A DNA stretch of 19,017 bases from UBA1479 sp038109305 (GTDB lineage Bacteria > Pseudomonadota > Alphaproteobacteria > Rhodospirillales > Casp-alpha2): positions 1-19,017 of the forward strand of contig JAYNIR010000034.1 of the NCBI GenBank assembly GCA_038109305.1, in the 5' to 3' direction. A program made the translations under genes and the position numbers. Within the stretch, counting starts at the first letter, position 1. Each line of letters starts with the position of its first letter. The notes beneath the pieces are model-generated. The model searched no databases and had not been told where the DNA came from. It saw nothing but the letters and a program-made list of their open reading frames with translations. Positions 13,728 through 19,017 of the stretch are shown here, piece after piece.

Positions 13728-14507
13728 ATGGCCGTTTTCGAGAGAAGTCGTCCGGACCTAGAGCGATTTATCCGCAGCATCGGTGGCAAATATTATGTGT
13801 ACCTACTTTGCCGTTCGGACGGGCGCCCCTTCTACGTCGGCAAGGGCAGCGGTAGACGTGTCTTAGACCATGAAATGGAAGCCCGCCAGACCCATCCGGT
13901 CGGTGAAGGCAACCCGTTCAAGTGCAGCATCATCCGGAAAATGGATCGCCGTGGCGCGGCCATTTTGTATCGTATCGACAGTGTCCACGAACCGGATAGC
14001 GAACAGGCGAGCCTGGATCGCGAGGCGGAATTGATTTCCGAGTTAGGCCGGTTTCATGAAGGCGGCCCGTTATCAAATCTCGCGGGCGGTGCGGGAAATC
14101 GATCCGGGATTTCGCCTTACAGCGTGGAAAAACATGCGGCGACGCTGTCGGGCGAACCCAGCGATAAATATGAATGGGCAACGCTAAACCGTTTTCTGCA
14201 GGGGATCGGGCCGATTAAAAGCGTGCCGATCAAACCGATCAGGCAGATATCCAGAATTCTGCCGACCACGCTGCATCCCCAACCGCGTAATGCAACCACC
14301 AGGTGCGCCTATGCCCTGATCGCCAGTGTATCGTCACATGGTCTGCAAATTGAAACGGGCGTCGAAGTGCCGCGTTCCTTCATTTTCGAAGATGTTGAGG
14401 GGGGCATCGAGAACGGCGTTGCGCGGGATATTTTAAAGGCCGATATGGCTGATGTGATTTCCGCACCAGCGCCGAAGGACGAGAAGTTTCGTCTGGGCCG
14501 GCGCTAG
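13728..14507 (+). CDS. GIY-YIG nuclease-domain protein (LEM-3-like)
   Basis: The N-terminal part of this 259-residue protein fits the LEM-3-like branch of GIY-YIG nucleases: YYVYLL (22-27) and FYVGKG (35-40) form the namesake strands. They are followed by the conserved Arg (RRVLDHE), a Glu-rich helix (DREAELISELGR, about 97-108) and a terminal Asn in LSNLAGG (118). The remaining 140 residues (after GISPYS) have no domain I recognise and are less GC-rich in codon use than the neighbours. Bacterial members are largely uncharacterised; some belong to mobile or defence islands. It starts 20 bases after rnhA with no strong ribosome-binding site. It is probably a stand-alone accessory gene, and recent acquisition is possible. 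Confidence 0.7.
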   Translation: MAVFERSRPDLERFIRSIGGKYYVYLLCRSDGRPFYVGKGSGRRVLDHEMEARQTHPVGEGNPFKCSIIRKMDRRGAAILYRIDSVHEPDSEQASLDREAELISELGRFHEGGPLSNLAGGAGNRSGISPYSVEKHAATLSGEPSDKYEWATLNRFLQGIGPIKSVPIKPIRQISRILPTTLHPQPRNATTRCAYALIASVSSHGLQIETGVEVPRSFIFEDVEGGIENGVARDILKADMADVISAPAPKDEKFRLGRR

Positions 14508-14620
14508 TGCGACATTGTGATCAGCCTAGTTGGGCGCGAAAAGATGTCCGATATCGGCTTGATCTAGACGGCGCCGGCACCGGCGAAGACTCGACATATA
14601 GAAGTAGTTCCGCTTGCCGC

Positions 14621-14797
14621 TCAGCCGCCCAACGCCTTTTCGCTGCGTTCGACCCGCCAGGGTTCGCGCTGTTCTTTGGATTTGCCCTGATAAAGCATGT
14701 GAAACCGGCATACCGCGACATGGGGTTCGTGGCTGTACTGTTCCCAGTAAAGCCATTCGTCGATCTTCGCCTGCCGCCAGGCGTCGTCCGGCTGGAG
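14621..14797 (-). pseudogene. Remnant of a glutathione S-transferase gene
   Basis: One minus-strand frame reads from about 14797 to a TGA at 14621. It encodes DAWRQAKIDEWLYWEQYSHE, then PHVAVCRFHMLYQGKS and REPWRVERSEKAL. This closely resembles the first helices of the C-terminal domain of a family of bacterial glutathione S-transferases. The N-terminal thioredoxin-like domain, a start codon and the rest of the C-terminal domain are missing, so it is a fragment. It lies in the 421-base stretch between the GIY-YIG gene and the efflux operon (14508-14928), where I see no other gene. A direct repeat CTAAGATT occurs at 14842-14849 and 14856-14863. Confidence 0.65.
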
Positions 14798-14928
14798 CCG
14801 CGTGACGGTAGCTCGCAGCCCGAAAACCCGGCGGTCCGCCCCTAAGATTCACTCGCTAAGATTTCGGATTTGGAGTAACATCTGTCCCGATCGGTTGGAA
14901 GCCCTAGTTTGAAGGCGCCTCTCAGAAA

Positions 14929-16152
14929 ATGAAAATCAGGTTTTCGCGGCGGCTTATGCTTGTCGCGGTTTTGGTTGCGGTTGCCGCCGCGGGTTACGCG
15001 TGGCGGATCGGCGGCGAGGCCACTGCCAAGGCGAAAGCCAAGGACAAGCCGGCAACGCCTGTGGTTGTCGCCAAGGTAACGGCGCGGACCGTTCCCGTTC
15101 AGATCCAGACCATCGGCACTGTCCTGGCGCGGGCGACCGTGTCCGTCCGCCCGCAAGTCGACGGCCAGATCCTGGAATCGCTGTTTAGGGAAGGCGAGAT
15201 GGTGGAGAAGGGCGCGGCGCTCTTCCGCATCGATCCGCGCTCGTTCCAGGCTAAACTGCGCGAGGCCGAGGCCAACCTGGCCCGCGATCAGGCGTCGCTC
15301 GCCAAGGCCAAGGGCGATTTTCAGCGCTACGCATCCCTGAGCGGCAAGGGATTTTCGTCACAACAGAAATACGAAGAAGCCCGCGCCGCCATGAATGGCC
15401 TCAGCGCCACCATCCAGGCGGCCCAGGCGGCGGTCGATCTGGCCAAGCTGAATTTGGAATTTGCCACCGTGCGGGCGCCCATCACCGGGCGCACCGGTAG
15501 CGTCCTGGTCCAGGCCGGTAACATCGTCAAGCCGGAAGACCGCCAGCCGCTGGTCGTGATCAACGAAATCGATCCTATTCATGTTTCGCTTGCCATGCCG
15601 GAAATCCACCTGTCTGAAATCAAGCGGCGGCTTGCCGAAGGCGCATTGTCCGTCGACGCCGCCGTTTCGGAAAACGACCGCTCGCCAAGGCGCGGCAACA
15701 TCATCTTCGTCAACAACGCGGTCGATACGCAGACCGGCACGATCCTGTTGAAGGCTGAATTTGACAACAAGGACGGATACCTGACGCCCGGGCAGTTCGT
15801 CCGCGTCGCCATCCGCATGGGCGCGTTGAAAGACGTGCCGGTGGTGCCCGAACGGGCGATCCAACTGGGACAGAAGGGGTCGTACCTGTTCGTGGTCGGC
15901 AAAAACATGGCGGTCCAGCCCAAGAACGTGACCCTCGGCCCGTCGGCCGAAGGGTTCACCGTCGTTGGCGACGGGGTCGGTCTCGGCGACACCGTGGTGA
16001 CCGATGGTCAACTGCGCCTGTTCAAAGGCGCCAAGGTCACGTTCAAGACCAGCGATGTGAAAGCCGGCAAGGGCGGCAAGGAAAAGACCGGCAAGGATAA
16101 GGCCGGCAAGACCAAAGAAGGCGAAAAGTCGACGCCGAAAGCCGGCGGCTGA
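14929..16152 (+). CDS. RND efflux periplasmic adaptor subunit (membrane fusion protein)
   Basis: This 407-residue protein is the HlyD/AcrA-type link between an inner-membrane RND pump and an outer-membrane channel. It opens with a signal or anchor segment (about residues 9-24, LMLVAVLVAVAAAGYAW) and lacks a lipobox. The order is typical: beta-barrel strand (VPVQIQTIGTVLARATVSVRPQVDGQI), lipoyl half (GEMVEKGAALFRIDPRSF), alpha-hairpin (about 106-175), second lipoyl half (APITGRTGSVLVQAGNIV), beta-barrel (VNNAVDTQTGTILLKAEFDN, LTPGQFVRVAIRM) and membrane-proximal domain. It resembles MdtA more than AcrA. The C-terminus carries an unusual Lys/Gly-rich tail of about 30 residues (KAGKGGKEKTGKDKAGK...). 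The ATG has only a weak upstream site. The pump gene follows after 64 bases. No regulator gene is adjacent. Confidence 0.93.
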   Translation: MKIRFSRRLMLVAVLVAVAAAGYAWRIGGEATAKAKAKDKPATPVVVAKVTARTVPVQIQTIGTVLARATVSVRPQVDGQILESLFREGEMVEKGAALFRIDPRSFQAKLREAEANLARDQASLAKAKGDFQRYASLSGKGFSSQQKYEEARAAMNGLSATIQAAQAAVDLAKLNLEFATVRAPITGRTGSVLVQAGNIVKPEDRQPLVVINEIDPIHVSLAMPEIHLSEIKRRLAEGALSVDAAVSENDRSPRRGNIIFVNNAVDTQTGTILLKAEFDNKDGYLTPGQFVRVAIRMGALKDVPVVPERAIQLGQKGSYLFVVGKNMAVQPKNVTLGPSAEGFTVVGDGVGLGDTVVTDGQLRLFKGAKVTFKTSDVKAGKGGKEKTGKDKAGKTKEGEKSTPKAGG

Positions 16153-16216
16153 GTCCGGCATCCGGGCTGGGGGCCGGAATTTTGAGGAAGCGCGCCGAAC
16201 AGGCCGTTGACGCACG

Positions 16217-19017
16217 ATGAACGTGTCGGAACTCTCGATCCGCCGTCCGGTGATGACCACGCTGGTCATGCTGGGTCTTGTCATATTCGGCCTGTTCGCC
16301 TACCGGGTGCTGCCGGTCAGCGAACTGCCCAACGTCGATTACCCGACCATTGAGGTTCAGGCGTCGATGCCGGGGGCGTCGGCGGAAACCATGGCGGCGG
16401 CGGTGGCGACGACGCTGGAAGGCCAGTTCTCCCGCATCGCGGGCGTCCACAACATGACATCGATTAGTGCATCCGGCACCAGCCGCGTGACCATGGAATT
16501 CGAACTCGACCGCGACATCGACGCGGCCGCGCTTGATGTGCAGTCGGCAATTTCATCGGCCATGCGGGCGCTGCCCGATGAAATGACGGACCCACCGTCG
16601 TTCCGCAAGATCAACCCCGCCGACTTCGCCGTGTTCTACATCGGCATGAGTTCCGAAACGTTGCCGGTTTCCATGGTCAACGAATTTGCCGAAACCATGC
16701 TTGCGCAACGATTATCGACCATTTCCGGCGTCGCGCTGGTGCAGATTTGGGGACAGCAAAAATTCGCCGTCCGCGCGCAAATGGACCCGGATGCGCTGGC
16801 GACACGGGGGATTTCGCTCGACGAAGTCGAACGCGCGATCCGCGGCGGCAACACCTATCGGCCGACCGGCGCGCTGCACGGCCCCGACCGGGCAATCGCC
16901 GTCAAGACCACCGGGCAACTGAACGACGCTGCCGACTACGACCGACTGATCGTCGCCTACCGCAACGGCGCACCGGTGCGCCTAAGCGAAATCGGCACCG
17001 TCATCAACGGGGTCGAGGCGACCCGCGTCGCGACCTTCTTCGGTGAACGGCAGGGCATCATGCTGGCGATCTACCGGCAACCGGGATCGAACACCGTCAA
17101 AATCGTCGACCAGATCAACGGCATCCTGCCGGTGTTCCGCGAACAGTTGCCGCAGTCGGTGACGCTCGAAGTCATGTATGACCGCGCCCATAGCATCAAG
17201 GAATCCATCGCCGACGTGGCATTCACCCTAATGCTGGCCGCCGCGCTGGTCGTTCTGGTGATCTTCCTGTTCCTCCGCAATCTGGCGGCCACGCTGATCG
17301 CCAGTATCGCCTTGCCCATTTCGGTGATCGGCACGTTTTCGGTCATGTATCTGATGGGCTTTTCGCTGAACAACCTAAGCCTGCTGGCGCTGACGCTCAG
17401 CGTCGGCTTCGTCGTCGACGACGCCATCGTCATGCTGGAAAACATCATCCGGCATAAGGAACGCGGCCTATCGACCATGCAGGCGGCTCTGGTCGGCGCC
17501 AAGGAAATCAGCTTCACCATTCTTTCCATGACGCTGTCGCTTGTCGCCGTGTTCATCCCGGTGATATTCATGGGCGGGATGGTCGGACGGCTGCTGTACG
17601 AATTTGCACTGACCATCAGCGCCACCATCATCGTTTCGGGCGTTGTGTCCCTGATGCTGACGCCGATGATGTGCAGCCGGATGATCCTGGATCACGAACC
17701 GGAACAGAAAAGCCGCCTGCTGGCGCTGACCGAACGGGGCTTCGACGCCATGCTGCGTGGTTATGATGCGTCGCTGAAATGGTGCCTCGCCCGCAAGCCT
17801 TTGATCATGGTGATGTTCGTTGCGACGATTGTTGGCACCTGGGCGCTTTACGAAGCGATCCAGAAGGACTTTCTGCCGGTCGAGGACACGGGGCGGCTGA
17901 TCATTTATACCGAAGGCGGGCAGGACGTGTCGTTCGACGCCATGAAGCGCTATCAGAAAGAAATCGCCGATATCGTCACCGCCGATCCGAACATCGCGGC
18001 CTCGATGTCGCGCGTCGGCGCGGCGGGCAGCCGCATTACCAACAATTCGGGCCTGCTGTTCGTCCGCCTGAAGCCGCGGGGTGCGCGCCCGGACAAGGAC
18101 GTCAACGACGTGGTGCAGAAACTCCGGCGCAAGCTTAACCGCGTCGCCGGCATCAAGGCATTCGTGCGGAACCCGCCGGCGATCCGCGTCGGCGGCCGCC
18201 TGACGAATGCACAATACCAATACACGCTCCAGGATCTGGACCTGGAATCGCTTTATAAGTGGGCCGACATCATGGCGTCGGAAATCCGCAACATGCCCGG
18301 GTTCCAGGACGTGACGACGGACCTGAAGGTTCACAGTCCGTCGCTGGTCGTCAACATCGACCGCGACCGCGCCGGCACCATGGGCATCAAGGCCGACGAT
18401 ATCGAGTCGACGCTCGCCAACGCCTTCGGCGGGCGTAAGATTTCGACGATCTATACGGCGGCTAACCAGTACGCGGTGATTTTGGAAGTCGCGCCGCAGT
18501 TTCAGCAAGACCCGGAAGCGCTCAAAAAGCTCTATGTCCGCGCGCCCGGCGACCGGTTGGTGCCGATGAACGCGCTCGCCACCTTCAACCGCGGCGTTTC
18601 GGCGCTGACCATCAGCCATCAGGGGCAAATTCCCGCCGTCACCATTTCCTTCAACCTGGCGCCGGACGTGTCGCTCGGTACCGCCATCGACCGGGTGCAC
18701 GAGCTTGAGCGCAACATCCAACTGCCGGCGACCCTGACGTCGAGCTTCCAGGGCACGGCGCAGGTGTTCCAGCAATCGTTGAGAGGCATGGGCCTGCTGC
18801 TTACGCTGGCGATCTTGGTTGTCTACATCGTGCTCGGCATTCTTTATGAAAGCTTCATCCACCCGCTGACGATTTTGTCGGGCCTGCCGGCGGCGGGCGT
18901 CGGCGCGCTGCTGGCGCTGATGGCCTTCGGCATGCCGCTGACGCTCTATGGCTTCGTCGGCGTCATCATGCTGGTCGGTATCGTCAAGAAGAACGCCATC
19001 ATGATGATCGACTTCGC
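16217..19017 (+). CDS. RND efflux permease (AcrB/MdtB-like), cut by window end
   Basis: This is an inner-membrane proton-driven drug or metabolite pump of the hydrophobe/amphiphile RND family. The 933 visible residues cover most of the protein; the family length is about 1030, and the C-terminus lies beyond the window. It starts MNVSELSIRRPVMTTLVM with TM1, then the porter domain (LPNVDYPTIEVQASMPGASAETM). TM4 follows with the proton-relay pair Asp401-Asp402 (SVGFVVDDAIVMLENI), then the second porter half. The TM10 region carries the relay Lys at 924 or 925 (VGIVKKNAIMM). The key residues favour a working multidrug-type pump rather than a metal-type CusA: the methionine triad of CusA is not evident. 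It pairs with the adaptor gene just upstream. No outer-membrane factor is seen in the window. Confidence 0.95.
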   Translation, partial: MNVSELSIRRPVMTTLVMLGLVIFGLFAYRVLPVSELPNVDYPTIEVQASMPGASAETMAAAVATTLEGQFSRIAGVHNMTSISASGTSRVTMEFELDRDIDAAALDVQSAISSAMRALPDEMTDPPSFRKINPADFAVFYIGMSSETLPVSMVNEFAETMLAQRLSTISGVALVQIWGQQKFAVRAQMDPDALATRGISLDEVERAIRGGNTYRPTGALHGPDRAIAVKTTGQLNDAADYDRLIVAYRNGAPVRLSEIGTVINGVEATRVATFFGERQGIMLAIYRQPGSNTVKIVDQINGILPVFREQLPQSVTLEVMYDRAHSIKESIADVAFTLMLAAALVVLVIFLFLRNLAATLIASIALPISVIGTFSVMYLMGFSLNNLSLLALTLSVGFVVDDAIVMLENIIRHKERGLSTMQAALVGAKEISFTILSMTLSLVAVFIPVIFMGGMVGRLLYEFALTISATIIVSGVVSLMLTPMMCSRMILDHEPEQKSRLLALTERGFDAMLRGYDASLKWCLARKPLIMVMFVATIVGTWALYEAIQKDFLPVEDTGRLIIYTEGGQDVSFDAMKRYQKEIADIVTADPNIAASMSRVGAAGSRITNNSGLLFVRLKPRGARPDKDVNDVVQKLRRKLNRVAGIKAFVRNPPAIRVGGRLTNAQYQYTLQDLDLESLYKWADIMASEIRNMPGFQDVTTDLKVHSPSLVVNIDRDRAGTMGIKADDIESTLANAFGGRKISTIYTAANQYAVILEVAPQFQQDPEALKKLYVRAPGDRLVPMNALATFNRGVSALTISHQGQIPAVTISFNLAPDVSLGTAIDRVHELERNIQLPATLTSSFQGTAQVFQQSLRGMGLLLTLAILVVYIVLGILYESFIHPLTILSGLPAAGVGALLALMAFGMPLTLYGFVGVIMLVGIVKKNAIMMIDF

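Noticed and set aside
14507..14928. Plus-strand and minus-strand open frames of about 110 codons in the gap before the efflux operon
   Set aside because: They have no motifs, signal peptide or ribosome-binding site. The only recognisable protein sequence there is the glutathione S-transferase fragment in another frame.
17468..18862. 464-codon minus-strand open frame
   Set aside because: It lies wholly antisense to the RND permease, whose conserved motifs are intact. Its composition (Arg, His, Gln, Asp rich) is that of a shadow frame.
1..19017. CRISPR array, tRNA or rRNA genes, complete insertion sequence, prophage
   Set aside because: I saw no regularly spaced repeats, tRNA-like cloverleaf, rRNA sequence, transposase or phage gene anywhere in the window.

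Overview
The window is GC-rich, densely coding DNA from a Gram-negative bacterium, most likely an alphaproteobacterium and perhaps a Rhodospirillales member. This is an inference from gene content: a type II homoserine kinase overlapping rnhA, a HmrR/CueR-type regulator, paired DUF1194 proteins, and an outer-membrane protein ending in Phe. One run of 100 N (1512-1611) marks an assembly gap.

Region 1 (about 217-5730, all minus strand) is a copper-tolerance cluster. In transcription order it holds a copper-responsive MerR regulator (cueR/hmrR type) behind a textbook CueR promoter, a c-type cytochrome translationally coupled to it, a His/Cys-rich exported protein, a SHOCT-domain membrane protein, a CopI-like cupredoxin, the multicopper oxidase CopA and the outer-membrane protein CopB. 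The assembly gap lies in the Met/His-rich part of copA. Both gap edges carry the same 16 bp, and joining the contigs there restores one 604-codon frame.

Region 2 (5746-8590) has a small Smr-like protein and a haloacid-dehalogenase-type HAD hydrolase on the minus strand. Divergent from them are two adjacent paralogous exported DUF1194 (vWA-like) proteins on the plus strand.

Region 3 (about 8590-9500) is a scar. It contains a GC-rich REP-like inverted repeat and a chemoreceptor pseudogene with an in-frame TAA and a missing signalling tip. On the minus strand there is a well-preserved glycine riboswitch aptamer with its own sigma70-like promoter. The riboswitch has no gene after it and reads straight into the antisense strand of the pseudogene. 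This is the most unusual feature of the window.

Region 4 (9557-12154, minus) holds a CDGSH iron-sulfur protein, a small lipoprotein and a large exported protein with a peptidoglycan-binding-like domain and helical repeats. Region 5 (12299-14507, plus) is thrB, rnhA and a GIY-YIG (LEM-3-like) nuclease-domain protein. A 421-bp gap then holds a remnant of a glutathione S-transferase gene on the minus strand. Region 6 (14929 to the window end, plus) is an RND efflux pair: a periplasmic adaptor and an inner-membrane permease cut by the window edge.
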